Assembly (NCBI GenBank): GCA_949287245.1
Contig: CASEFL010000009.1
Coordinates: forward strand, 1-41,227
From: an uncultured Bacillota bacterium
Lineage (GTDB): Bacteria > Bacillota_I > Bacilli_A > RFN20 > CAG-826
Length of the DNA stretch: 41,227 nt
Direction of reading: 5' to 3'
Shown in pieces: positions 7,345 to 14,922 of this stretch; the stretch's first letter is position 1, and every line of letters begins with the position of its first letter. A program made the position numbers and the translations under genes. Under the pieces are notes generated by a model that worked only from the letters and a program-made list of their open reading frames with translations, was not told where the DNA came from and searched no databases.

Positions 7345-10044
7345 ATGTTTGAAAATAAATCTTCAAAAGAAACACTTTTGGAACTGTCTGTTCGTGAAGA
7401 AGAAGGTTTATCCGAGGACGAAGTTAAACGTCGACAGGCTTTATACAGGGAAAATAAACTAGAAGAAAAAAAGAAAAAAGGACCTTTTGCAATTTTCCTT
7501 GGAGAATTTAAAGACCCAATGGTTATTGTCCTTTTTATTGCTGCTTTAGTTTCCTCCATTGTCGGAATTATTCAAAAGGACTATGAGCAGTTTGTTGATG
7601 TTGGGATTATTTTAGCTGTTGTCGTCATTAACGCCATTATTGGCACAATTATGGAGACAAGAGCAGAAAAAGCTCTCGAAGCATTAAAAAAATTAGCTTC
7701 TCCTACAGCAACTGTACGTAGAGGAGGGAAAATTGTTGAAGTTAAGGCTTCCGAACTTGTCCCTGGAGATATTGTTATCTTAGAAGAGGGACGTTCGGTT
7801 CCTGCTGATCTTCGCTTATTAAAAACTTTTTCTTTAAAAGCCGATGAATCTTCTTTAACGGGAGAATCTTTACCTGTAGAGAAGGATGCAGATTTAACCT
7901 TAACGGATGAAGTTGGTCCTGGAGATCGTTTAAACATTTGCTATATGTCTACTCCTGTTGTTTATGGAAGAGGAGTGGGTGTTGTTGTCGCAACGGGAAT
8001 GAACACGGAAATTGGTCGTATTGCCTCCTCCTTGTCCTTAGAAGGAGAAGAACAGACTCCTTTACAAGTTCAATTAGCCCGTCTTTCTAAATTCTTAGGC
8101 ATTCTTTCCGCTGTTGTTGTGGGACTTATGCTTGTTGTTAGTTTACTATATAGCGCTTTCTTAAATCACAATATCGAGACTCACTGGGTTGGCGATTTGA
8201 TGGATAGTGTTTCTCTTGCCGTAGCAGCAATTCCGGAAGGTTTGCCTGCCGTTGTTACCATTGTCCTTGCTCTTGGCATGACAAAAATGGTGAAAGTTAA
8301 CACGAATGTTCGCCGTTTGGCTTCGGTGGAAACTCTTGGAGCAGTATCAGTTATTTGTAGTGATAAAACGGGTACATTGACCGAAAACAAAATGACGGTT
8401 GTTGCTGCTTATTTTGATGGAAACGATTATAACCACGAGAACATGGAAAATCCTAAACTCACTTTATTGGCAAAAGGGATGTGTTTGTGTTCGGATGCTT
8501 CTATTGAAAATGGGGTCTATGGTGATCCTACTGAGGTTGCTTTGGTTCGTTTTGCCGATGGTCTTGGTTATTCTAAAAAAAGTCTTGAAGAAGTAACGCC
8601 TCGTATCGATGAACTTCCTTTTGACTCTGTTAGAAAGATGATGTCAACGCTTCATCAAGAAGGAGATAAGAAAGTTCTTTATACCAAAGGGGCAATGGAT
8701 CAAGTTTTGCTTCATTCCTCCTCTATTTATGAAAACGGTCAAGTTCGTCCAATCACAAAGGATGACATCAACAAAATTCAAGAAGCTTCTTCAAAAATGA
8801 GCAATAACGCTTTACGGGTTTTAGCTTTAGCGATACGTGAAGATGGGGAATTAGAAGAAGAGCATTTAACCTTTGTTGGTTTAGTTGGGATGGTTGATCC
8901 TCCAAGAGAAGCGGCAAAACCTGCTGTAAAAACACTAAAAGAGGCAGGAATTACCACAATAATGATTACTGGTGACCATCGTGATACGGCCTTTGCGATT
9001 GCTCGTGAACTCGGAATAGCCTCTTCTAGCGAAGAGTGCATGACCGGTGCTGAAATTGACGCATGTACTCCAGAAGAGTTACAGAAAAAAGTGGAGACTG
9101 TTCGTGTCTTTGCTAGAGTTTCTCCTGAAAACAAAGTTCAAATCGTTAAGGCTATTAAGGCCAATGGACATATTGCTGCTATGACAGGAGACGGTGTCAA
9201 TGATGCGCCATCCTTAAAGGCTGCCGATATTGGTATTGCGATGGGTATCACGGGCACGGATGTTGCTAAGGGTGCCGCGGATATGGTTTTAACCGACGAT
9301 AATTTTGCTTCTATTGAAAAGGCAGTTGAGGAAGGTCGGGGAATTTATGCCAATATTCGGAAAACTATTTATTTCCTTTTGTCATGTAACATTGGTGAAG
9401 TTTTATCGATGTTCGTGGCTGTTTTGATTGGTTTTCCCGCTCCTTTGGTGGCGGTTCACTTGCTTTGGGTAAATTTAATTACCGATAGTTTACCAGCTGT
9501 AGCTTTGGGTGCAGATAAAAAACCAGAAGGAATCATGGAAGAAAAACCACGTGATCCAAAAGCAAATATCTTTGCCGGGGGAGGATATGGTGTTGTTTTC
9601 GGCTATGGGGCGGCTATTGGGTTAGCAACGCTTATTGCCTTCTTTATCCCTTCTTTTACTGCGGGTTATTTCTCCTATTCCGATATTCAAAGTTTCTTGG
9701 CAGACGAATCTCATTTAGCGGAATCTCAATCTATGGCCTTCTGCGTTTTATCTATTAGTCAACTCTTCCATATGTTGGGGATGACAGACTTTAACCATTC
9801 AGTCTTCCGTGTATTCAAGGATAAAAATACCATGCTTTGGGCAAGTTTCTTTATTGGTATGGCTCTCCAATTCTTTGTTATTGAAACTCCGGGGGTGCGT
9901 GATTTCTTCTCAGTTTATCAATTAAGTGATCATCCGATTGATTATTTATGGGTGTTCCTCCTTGCTTTAGTACCACTGTTTATTCATGAGATTTATGTCC
10001 TCACTCTTTTTATTCGTAAGAAGATAAAATTAATAAACAATTAA
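7345..10044 (+). CDS. P-type II ATPase, probably Mn2+ (or Ca2+/Mn2+) exporter
   Basis: 899 residues with all hallmarks of a type II cation ATPase. It has an N-terminal cation-ATPase domain, the actuator motif LTGESLPV, the phosphorylation site CSDKTGTLTENKM (D340), the hinge MTGDGVNDAPSLKAADIG, the helix-4 motif AAIPEGLPAVV and the helix-6 motif NLITDSLPAVALGAD, which carry cation ligands. Ten membrane helices are expected. Sequence alone would suggest a SERCA-like Ca2+ pump. The Mn2+ riboswitch directly upstream argues for Mn2+ export, as for Lactococcus YoaB-type pumps under the same class. It has a strong GGAGG six bases before ATG that the riboswitch can mask. tRNA-Thr follows without a clear intervening terminator. 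Confidence 0.92.
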   Translation: MFENKSSKETLLELSVREEEGLSEDEVKRRQALYRENKLEEKKKKGPFAIFLGEFKDPMVIVLFIAALVSSIVGIIQKDYEQFVDVGIILAVVVINAIIGTIMETRAEKALEALKKLASPTATVRRGGKIVEVKASELVPGDIVILEEGRSVPADLRLLKTFSLKADESSLTGESLPVEKDADLTLTDEVGPGDRLNICYMSTPVVYGRGVGVVVATGMNTEIGRIASSLSLEGEEQTPLQVQLARLSKFLGILSAVVVGLMLVVSLLYSAFLNHNIETHWVGDLMDSVSLAVAAIPEGLPAVVTIVLALGMTKMVKVNTNVRRLASVETLGAVSVICSDKTGTLTENKMTVVAAYFDGNDYNHENMENPKLTLLAKGMCLCSDASIENGVYGDPTEVALVRFADGLGYSKKSLEEVTPRIDELPFDSVRKMMSTLHQEGDKKVLYTKGAMDQVLLHSSSIYENGQVRPITKDDINKIQEASSKMSNNALRVLALAIREDGELEEEHLTFVGLVGMVDPPREAAKPAVKTLKEAGITTIMITGDHRDTAFAIARELGIASSSEECMTGAEIDACTPEELQKKVETVRVFARVSPENKVQIVKAIKANGHIAAMTGDGVNDAPSLKAADIGIAMGITGTDVAKGAADMVLTDDNFASIEKAVEEGRGIYANIRKTIYFLLSCNIGEVLSMFVAVLIGFPAPLVAVHLLWVNLITDSLPAVALGADKKPEGIMEEKPRDPKANIFAGGGYGVVFGYGAAIGLATLIAFFIPSFTAGYFSYSDIQSFLADESHLAESQSMAFCVLSISQLFHMLGMTDFNHSVFRVFKDKNTMLWASFFIGMALQFFVIETPGVRDFFSVYQLSDHPIDYLWVFLLALVPLFIHEIYVLTLFIRKKIKLINN

Positions 10045-10074
10045 TAAGTTCTTTTGCTAAGCGGGAAGAGATGC

Positions 10075-10102
10075 TATATTGTGCACTTGCCGCAAGGCAA
10101 AT
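10075..10102 (+). promoter_or_regulatory. tRNA-Thr promoter -10 and 5' leader hairpin
   Basis: TATATT (10075-10080) places +1 at 10087 by the six-base rule. A hairpin TTGCC-GCAA-GGCAA begins exactly there and ends two bases (AT) before the tRNA. Confidence 0.6.
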
Positions 10103-10178
10103 GCCGTCTTAGCGCAACTGGCAGAGCAACTGAATCGTAATCAGTAGGTTGGGGGTTCAATTCCCTTAGACGGCACCA
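10103..10178 (+). tRNA. tRNA-Thr(CGT)
   Basis: Acceptor GCCGTCT/AGACGGC, discriminator A and encoded CCA. The anticodon stem ACTGA/TCAGT encloses ATCGTAA, giving CGT. It is a singleton gene with its own promoter and terminator. Confidence 0.97.
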
Positions 10179-10189
10179 AGCGAAGAATG

Positions 10190-10227
10190 AAAGGTTTGTA
10201 ATAGTTCGTCTATTCAAACCTTTTTTA
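10190..10227 (+). terminator. Rho-independent terminator after tRNA-Thr
   Basis: AAAGGTTTG pairs with CAAACCTTT; an inner AATAG/CTATT stem extends it around a TTCGT loop. A T run follows. Confidence 0.85.
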
Positions 10228-10299
10228 TTATCTTTGATAAAAAGTATTGATTTTCCTGGGAGGGGTAGAATCCATATTGGATAGTTAGGAGGAGAAACA

Positions 10300-10508
10300 A
10301 TGAAATTACAGCATTCATTCTTTGCCTTATTAGTACGATAGCAATGGGCGTATTTCTTATCCCTCTTTGTTGGTGTATCCCTATGACGATTCAAGTTTAT
10401 AAAGCATATAAATGGGACACATCTCTTAGTGGAGGATTTAAAGTCTGCGTACTTTTGTTTCTCAATTTAATTGCCGGAATTCTTCTTTTTTGTGATTCAG
10501 ATTATTAA
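10300..10508 (+). pseudogene. Small two-helix membrane protein gene, frameshifted after the start
   Basis: A strong AGGAGGAG (10287-10294) precedes ATG at 10300, but that frame stops after 13 codons. The -1 frame, entered at 10305, is open to TAA at 10506 and encodes a coherent small membrane protein: TAFILCLISTIAMGVF, then PLCWCIPMTIQVYKAYKWD, then a second helix ending LLFCDSDY. One extra A in the AAA after ATG would join ribosome site, ATG and full frame into a protein of about 69 residues. So this is either a one-base deletion, a sequencing error, or a frame that relies on slippage; translation could also begin at the internal ATG 10344. I do not know the function. The interval 10227-10572 holds only this gene and unassigned AT-rich sequence. 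Confidence 0.6.
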
Positions 10509-10572
10509 TAGATTTTGTTAGAGTTTTCTTGTACCTATAGCATTTTTTCTTTTTTCTTAAAGGGAGAGTAGT

Positions 10573-10578
10573 TACAAT
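10573..10578 (+). promoter_or_regulatory. -10 box of uppP, predicted leaderless
   Basis: TACAAT, six bases (ctcttc), then ATG at 10585. No Shine-Dalgarno sequence; the -35 region is only a T run. Confidence 0.6.
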
Positions 10579-10584
10579 CTCTTC

Positions 10585-11550
10585 ATGGATTTTCTTCTTC
10601 TTTTAGAAATTGTTCTCTTTGGAATCGTAGAAGGAATAACGGAATGGTTGCCTATTAGTAGTACTGGCCACATGATTCTTTTAGAAGAACTTCTTCCTAT
10701 AAAGGAACAGTTGGGGTCTAATGGGGAGGCTTTTTGGGAATTTTTTCTTGTTTTTATTCAATTTGGTGCCATTCTTGCAGTGATTTTTAATTTTTTCCAT
10801 GAGTTATGGCCTTTTGGAAAAAAGAAAGCAAAAGAGCAAAAAAATAGTATTTGGAAAATATGGCTTTACATCATTATTGCTTGTTTACCTGCAGCCATAA
10901 TTGGAGTTTTTCTTGATGATTTATTGAACAAATATTTGTATAACTTTCTCACTGTTTCCTTAACTTTATTGATTTATGGGATTTTCTTTGTTGTTTTTGA
11001 ACTCTTATATAAAAGGAAAGGCTTCTCAACAAGATTTCCTACAGTAGAAAACTTTAATTGGAAGGTTGCCTTAATAATTGGTATTACTCAGACTTTAGCT
11101 TTAATTCCGGGTACGTCACGATCTGGCGTGACGATTCTTATTGCTTTACTTTTAGGATGTAGTCGTGAAGCCAGCGCAAAATTTTCTTTTTATGTATCCA
11201 TACCGATAATGATAGGAGCAACACTTCTAAAAGGCTTTAATTTCTTCTATGAAGGAAACGTGATGAGTGGGGCAGAATGGGGTTATCTTTTTATTGGTGC
11301 TTTCATTGCCTTCTTTGTTTCGTTACTTGTTATTCGTTTCTTTATGAAATTCCTCAAAAACCATTCTTTCCTTGGATTTGGAATTTATCGTATCGTGTTT
11401 GGAATTGTTTTGCTGATTTTATTCTTTTCTCTTCCAAGTTTTCATTCTCTTTCTCCAGAGGCCTCTAATTTATCTTCATCTTTTCAATTGAATTTATCTT
11501 ATTTACGTGTTGTTTTTACTAACTTTAAAAACTTCGCCTTGCCCTCTTAA
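10585..11550 (+). CDS. uppP: Undecaprenyl-diphosphate phosphatase UppP (BacA)
   Basis: A 321-residue membrane enzyme that recycles undecaprenyl pyrophosphate to undecaprenyl phosphate, the lipid carrier for peptidoglycan and other surface glycans. Both family signatures are present: EGITEWLPISSTGH near the N-terminus and the phosphate-binding PGTSRSGVT near residue 178. About eight membrane helices fit the family. The C-terminal tail of about 30 residues after the last helix is Ser/Leu-rich and longer than usual. The mRNA is predicted to be leaderless. The promoter of the downstream tRNA-Val lies within the last codons of the gene. Together with glmM, glmS and the sugar transferase it indicates a cell that makes surface glycans or a wall. 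Confidence 0.95.
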   Translation: MDFLLLLEIVLFGIVEGITEWLPISSTGHMILLEELLPIKEQLGSNGEAFWEFFLVFIQFGAILAVIFNFFHELWPFGKKKAKEQKNSIWKIWLYIIIACLPAAIIGVFLDDLLNKYLYNFLTVSLTLLIYGIFFVVFELLYKRKGFSTRFPTVENFNWKVALIIGITQTLALIPGTSRSGVTILIALLLGCSREASAKFSFYVSIPIMIGATLLKGFNFFYEGNVMSGAEWGYLFIGAFIAFFVSLLVIRFFMKFLKNHSFLGFGIYRIVFGIVLLILFFSLPSFHSLSPEASNLSSSFQLNLSYLRVVFTNFKNFALPS

Positions 11551-11567
11551 ATGGAGATGAGTATAAT
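11539..11567 (+). promoter_or_regulatory. tRNA-Val promoter inside the end of uppP
   Basis: TTGCCC (11539-11544), 17 bp, TATAAT (11562-11567). This predicts a leader of about 17 bases without an obvious hairpin. Confidence 0.75.
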
Positions 11568-11590
11568 CCGCGTTGCAAGTTTCCCATAAT

Positions 11591-11666
11591 GGGTGCTTAG
11601 CTCAGCTGGAAGAGCGTCTGCTTGACGTGCAGAAGGTCAGGAGTTCGAGCCTCTTAGCACCCACCA
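11591..11666 (+). tRNA. tRNA-Val(GAC)
   Basis: Acceptor GGGTGCT/AGCACCC, discriminator A and encoded CCA. The anticodon stem TCTGC/GCAGA encloses TTGACGT, giving GAC. Confidence 0.97.
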
Positions 11667-11677
11667 CTAGGGAACTT

Positions 11678-11698
11678 AGGACCTTCGGGTCCTTTTTT
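11678..11698 (+). terminator. Rho-independent terminator after tRNA-Val
   Basis: AGGACC-TTCG-GGTCCT, a stable TTCG tetraloop hairpin followed by TTTTTT. Confidence 0.9.
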
Positions 11699-11753
11699 GT
11701 ATTCCCTCCATATTTGAACAAATAATGTTAAAATAAATCAAAGGAGATTTGTT

Positions 11754-11969
11754 ATGGCAGAGGAAGAAAAGAAGCGTGGCGGGAAGACTTATCACATTAC
11801 ACAGCGTCAAGAGGATGGTATGTGGCAAGTAAAGCTTGGCGGGGGCCAAAAGGCTTTAAAGCGTTTTCGCACTCAAAAGGAGGCAATCGATTACGCGGAA
11901 AAAGTATCTGGAAATCAAGAAGGAAGCATTCGCGTCCATAGAAAAGATGGAAAGATACGGAAAAAATAA
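11754..11969 (+). CDS. DUF2188 family small basic protein
   Basis: 71 residues that match the pattern of the DUF2188 family: KTYHITQRQEDGMWQVKLGG, then a segment like FRTQKEAIDYAEKV, then a basic end GSIRVHRKDGKIRKK. These short soluble proteins are common in bacteria and have no established function. The start has a good AAAGGAG ribosome site, with a TAAAAT box further upstream. It stands alone between two tRNA genes that have their own promoters. Confidence 0.85.
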   Translation: MAEEEKKRGGKTYHITQRQEDGMWQVKLGGGQKALKRFRTQKEAIDYAEKVSGNQEGSIRVHRKDGKIRKK

Positions 11970-11977
11970 ATCTTTGC

Positions 11978-12024
11978 TCGACACTTTTTCTCACTTTTTG
12001 TATAGTATCCGAGCCGCAAGGCTC
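11978..12024 (+). promoter_or_regulatory. tRNA-Gly(CCC) promoter and leader hairpin
   Basis: TCGACA (11978-11983), 17 bp, TATAGT (12001-12006). A hairpin GAGCC-GCAA-GGCTC (12011-12024) starts within two bases of the predicted +1 and is followed by AT and the tRNA. Confidence 0.7.
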
Positions 12025-12026
12025 AT

Positions 12027-12100
12027 GCATCTGTAGTTCAATGGCAGAACTCCAGCTTCCCAAGCTGGTCACGCGGGTTCGATTCCCGTCAGATGCTCCA
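12027..12100 (+). tRNA. tRNA-Gly(CCC)
   Basis: Acceptor GCATCTG/CAGATGC, discriminator T and encoded CCA. The anticodon stem CCAGC/GCTGG encloses TTCCCAA, giving CCC. Confidence 0.97.
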
Positions 12101-12108
12101 GAAATTTT

Positions 12109-12132
12109 AGCCCGACTTTTGCCGGGCTTTTT
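12109..12132 (+). terminator. Rho-independent terminator after tRNA-Gly(CCC)
   Basis: AGCCCG and CGGGCT form a 6-bp stem with an 8-base loop, followed by TTTTTC. Confidence 0.85.
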
Positions 12133-12216
12133 CTATAGAAATTTTAAAATTTTTTAAAAATTTTTATAAAAATATTGAGGTTTTGCAGCGATATTATTTT
12201 TATTATTTTCTTGCCT

Positions 12217-12245
12217 CTATGCTTCGCATAGAAAAAAGTTAAAAT
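12217..12245 (+). promoter_or_regulatory. pgpA-cdaA-glmM-glmS operon promoter with upstream palindrome
   Basis: The -10 box TAAAAT (12240-12245) is six bases from ATG 12252. A perfect inverted repeat CTATGC-TTC-GCATAG (12217-12231) occupies the place where a -35 box would be. It could be an operator, but no regulator is known from this window. Confidence 0.5.
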
Positions 12246-12251
12246 GTAAAC

Positions 12252-12758
12252 ATGGAAATGGAAGAGAAAGATTACTTTGATTATTGCGTGACTCTTCTAA
12301 AGAAAAGAGGAGTTCGTTTAGAAGATATCGCCGATTGTGCTCGATATTTGCAAAGCAGTTATCATCATTCTCTTACCAGCGAAGAGCTAATGGAGTCGGT
12401 TTGTAAAGTTCTTGGAAAAAGGGAAGTTCAATTTGCTGTTATAACCGGTATTGCTTTTGATGAAGCAGCAGAAGAAAATCGCTTAAAAGATAAAGAATTG
12501 GAAGAGATTTTACTTCGTGATGAGCCTTTATATGGCGTAGATGAAGTTTTAGCTTATGGTATATGCAACACCTATGGTTCTATTGCTTTAACGAATTTTG
12601 GTTTTATTGATAAAGACAAATATGGAATTATTCGTAAACTAAATGAAGAAGGCAAAAATACAGGTCATTGCAATACTTTTTTAGACGATCTAGTGGGTGC
12701 TATTGCTGCCTCAGCAGCATCTCGTTTTGCTCATAATTCGGAAGAGGAGGATGTTTAA
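12252..12758 (+). CDS. pgpA: PgpA/YutG-like phosphatidylglycerophosphatase A
   Basis: A 168-residue protein of the PgpA/YutG family. Members of the E. coli-type PgpA group dephosphorylate phosphatidylglycerophosphate in phospholipid synthesis; YutG-type members in Bacillota are shorter in function data. Typical segments are LLKKRGVRLEDIADCARYLQ at the N-terminus, an acidic ITGIAFDEAAEENRL region, and the glycine-rich YGVDEVLAYGICNTYGSIALTNFG. The end (TGHCNTFLDDLVGAIAAS) carries the paired acidic residues expected for metal-dependent hydrolysis. It heads the operon with cdaA, glmM and glmS; cdaA begins one base after the stop. The mRNA is predicted to be leaderless. Confidence 0.8.
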   Translation: MEMEEKDYFDYCVTLLKKRGVRLEDIADCARYLQSSYHHSLTSEELMESVCKVLGKREVQFAVITGIAFDEAAEENRLKDKELEEILLRDEPLYGVDEVLAYGICNTYGSIALTNFGFIDKDKYGIIRKLNEEGKNTGHCNTFLDDLVGAIAASAASRFAHNSEEEDV

Positions 12759-12759
12759 T

Positions 12760-13572
12760 ATGCCGATTTCTTTTACCAATCCTTACGCAGTGACTGATTT
12801 TATTTTGGGTTTATTGCTTCTTATTGCTTTGATTACTTTAATGGGATTTTTCTGCCGTAAACTATTGCCGACTTTAATTTTTGGAATACTTGGTGTTTTG
12901 ACGTTCTTCTTTTATTGTTTAGGGTTAACTTATTGCGCAATCGTTTTTACTGTTTTATTTGCTGTTGCCTTCTTGCTTATTCTTTTTGTCAATATGTCTT
13001 TTTTTCGAACATTTATTTCTGCAAATAGTAACTCTTCATTGCTTCATCTTGCACGCAAGAAAAGAAAAACAGACGCGGAAGAACTTTATGACCAAGATGA
13101 TTTTTTAAATAAACTTGTTACCTCTGTTTTGACGATGTCCCGGTTAAAAAGAGGCGCTTTAATTACCATTGAAAAGAAAGATGATATCTTAGCTCCAGAT
13201 AAAGTTGGAACAATGATTCGCCAAAAGGGAGTGGAAATTAATGCGCCTTTCGTTCCGGAACTTGTGGAAACCATTTTTTACGAAGGAACGAGGCTTCATG
13301 ATGGTGCGGTAGTTGTTAAAAACGGGATGATTCTTAGAGCTGCTGTATTTTTTGTTTCTACACAACGTGCCCTTGATGGAAAATTTGGTTCTCGTCATCA
13401 AGCGGCAATTGGTATTAGTGAAAATAGTGATTCCGTTACTGTGATTGTAAGTGAAGAAACGGGGCGTATTGCGATTGCCTTTCAAGGGGAACTTACTCCG
13501 GTTTCTTCCGATAATCTCCTGCGTGTATTAGAAGATGATTTAGCTTATCAAGACGATAGCACCGATTATTGA
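12760..13572 (+). CDS. cdaA: Diadenylate cyclase CdaA (c-di-AMP synthase)
   Basis: A 270-residue membrane-bound c-di-AMP synthase. The N-terminus has three membrane helices (about residues 8-85), then a linker and a DAC domain. The substrate motif LHDGAVVV is intact (D181-G182-A183). The second ATP-binding motif, RHR in the family, reads R212-H213-Q214 (GSRHQAAIGISE). The start at 12760 is chosen because GGAGG lies just before it and it abuts the pgpA stop; upstream in-frame starts would sit inside pgpA. In most Bacillota cdaA is followed by the regulator gene cdaR and then glmM; here glmM follows directly. CdaA and GlmM are known to interact, so the retained pair fits control of c-di-AMP by wall-precursor synthesis. 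Confidence 0.92.
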   Translation: MPISFTNPYAVTDFILGLLLLIALITLMGFFCRKLLPTLIFGILGVLTFFFYCLGLTYCAIVFTVLFAVAFLLILFVNMSFFRTFISANSNSSLLHLARKKRKTDAEELYDQDDFLNKLVTSVLTMSRLKRGALITIEKKDDILAPDKVGTMIRQKGVEINAPFVPELVETIFYEGTRLHDGAVVVKNGMILRAAVFFVSTQRALDGKFGSRHQAAIGISENSDSVTVIVSEETGRIAIAFQGELTPVSSDNLLRVLEDDLAYQDDSTDY

Positions 13573-13588
13573 TTTTTGGATTTTATTT

Positions 13589-14911
13589 ATGAAACGTTAT
13601 TTTGGTACAGACGGAATTCGCGGTCGCGCCAATTCCGATTTGACAATAGACTGTGCAATGCGTTTAGCTAACGCTTTATCTTTACACTATACCCGCGTTT
13701 TTGTTGGAAGAGATACACGTTTATCTTCTCCGATGTTTGCTAGCGCCTTTATTGCTCAAGCCATGGCTATCGGCATGGAGATTATTGATGCTGGTGTAGT
13801 TGGTACACCATGCTTATGTTATGCCTTGCGGAGCGAAGAAGATGCAAATTCTTGTGGAGTTATGATAACGGCATCTCATAATCCCTATTTTGATAATGGG
13901 TTAAAAGTCTTGTCTTCATCTGGGGAAAAATTATCGAATGAAGAAGAAAGTTATTTAGAAGGGGCCATGGATCAAAAAACGGGAGAGTTTTATTCATTAA
14001 ATGTCGGTTCATATTTTCAAGATAAAAGTATCTTAAAAAATTATGTGAATTTTTTACTTTCTTTATGCCCAAATGCCTATTTTTCTGGTCGGTTAAAATT
14101 TGATGGTGCGAATGGTTCTGCCGCCTTAGCGTTAAGAAAAGTAGCGACGAAAACCGGCTTTGATTATTCTTTTTATCACCAACATCCCAATGGGTACAAC
14201 ATTAATGCCCATTGTGGAGTTTTAGCGATTCATGAAGTTTTTGATCGTTTAAAAAATTTAGAAAAAAACGGAAAAGAAAAACCATTTGAAATTCTTGTTT
14301 CTTTAGACGGAGATGGTGATCGTTGTCAAATGATATTAAAGGATGGAACTTTTCTTGATGGCGATGCTTTGTGTTATCTTTTTGCTAAAGCATTCAAAGA
14401 ACAAGGGCTACTAAAGTCAATGAAGGTGGCAGTCACTACCATGTCCTCTCTTGGTTTGCTTGAAAGTCTAAAAGCCCTAGGGATTGATACGGTTGTTACT
14501 AAAGTAGGAGATCGTGCTTTAGCTGAAGCAATAAGGGAAGAACACCTTGTACTTGGTTCTGAGCAATCTGGCCATATTATTTTGGGGGATGCTATTGGTA
14601 GCGGTGATGGTATTTATACTGCCCTCCTTTTCTTCTCTTTTTATCATTCATTTGAAGAAATTAAGGCCGCTTTACAAGATTACAAGCCCTCCTTTCAAGT
14701 ACTAAAAAATATTTCTTTTTCTAGCAAAGAAGCTCTTGCAAATTATTTACTTTCGAAAGAATATCAAAATTTATACGAGGTTTTTGCAGAGTTTTCTCAT
14801 ATTAGAGTCGTGATTCGCCCTTCAGGAACTGAGCCGATTTTGCGTGTTTTATTTGATGGAGACGAGGGGGAAGTTCTTAAGGCAAAAGAAAAATTAGAGT
14901 CTTTGTTTTAA
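13589..14911 (+). CDS. glmM: Phosphoglucosamine mutase GlmM
   Basis: A 440-residue alpha-D-phosphohexomutase that converts glucosamine-6-phosphate to glucosamine-1-phosphate for UDP-GlcNAc. It begins with the signature KRYFGTDGIRG. The phosphorylated serine is S96 in MITASHNPYFDNGLK, the Mg2+ loop is LDGDGDRC, and the phosphate-binding C-terminus is RPSGTEPILRVL. The length matches the family (about 445). It starts 16 bases after cdaA with only a weak GGA before ATG, so coupling to cdaA translation is likely. glmS follows after 11 bases and makes the substrate of this enzyme. Confidence 0.97.
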   Translation: MKRYFGTDGIRGRANSDLTIDCAMRLANALSLHYTRVFVGRDTRLSSPMFASAFIAQAMAIGMEIIDAGVVGTPCLCYALRSEEDANSCGVMITASHNPYFDNGLKVLSSSGEKLSNEEESYLEGAMDQKTGEFYSLNVGSYFQDKSILKNYVNFLLSLCPNAYFSGRLKFDGANGSAALALRKVATKTGFDYSFYHQHPNGYNINAHCGVLAIHEVFDRLKNLEKNGKEKPFEILVSLDGDGDRCQMILKDGTFLDGDALCYLFAKAFKEQGLLKSMKVAVTTMSSLGLLESLKALGIDTVVTKVGDRALAEAIREEHLVLGSEQSGHIILGDAIGSGDGIYTALLFFSFYHSFEEIKAALQDYKPSFQVLKNISFSSKEALANYLLSKEYQNLYEVFAEFSHIRVVIRPSGTEPILRVLFDGDEGEVLKAKEKLESLF

Positions 14912-14922
14912 AGGAGAAAATT

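Noticed and set aside
10074-10394. Minus-strand open frame across tRNA-Thr
   Set aside because: It runs through a tRNA gene and a terminator, so it cannot be a real protein gene.
14912-14922. glmS ribozyme
   Set aside because: Only 11 bases separate glmM and glmS, which is far too short for the ribozyme.
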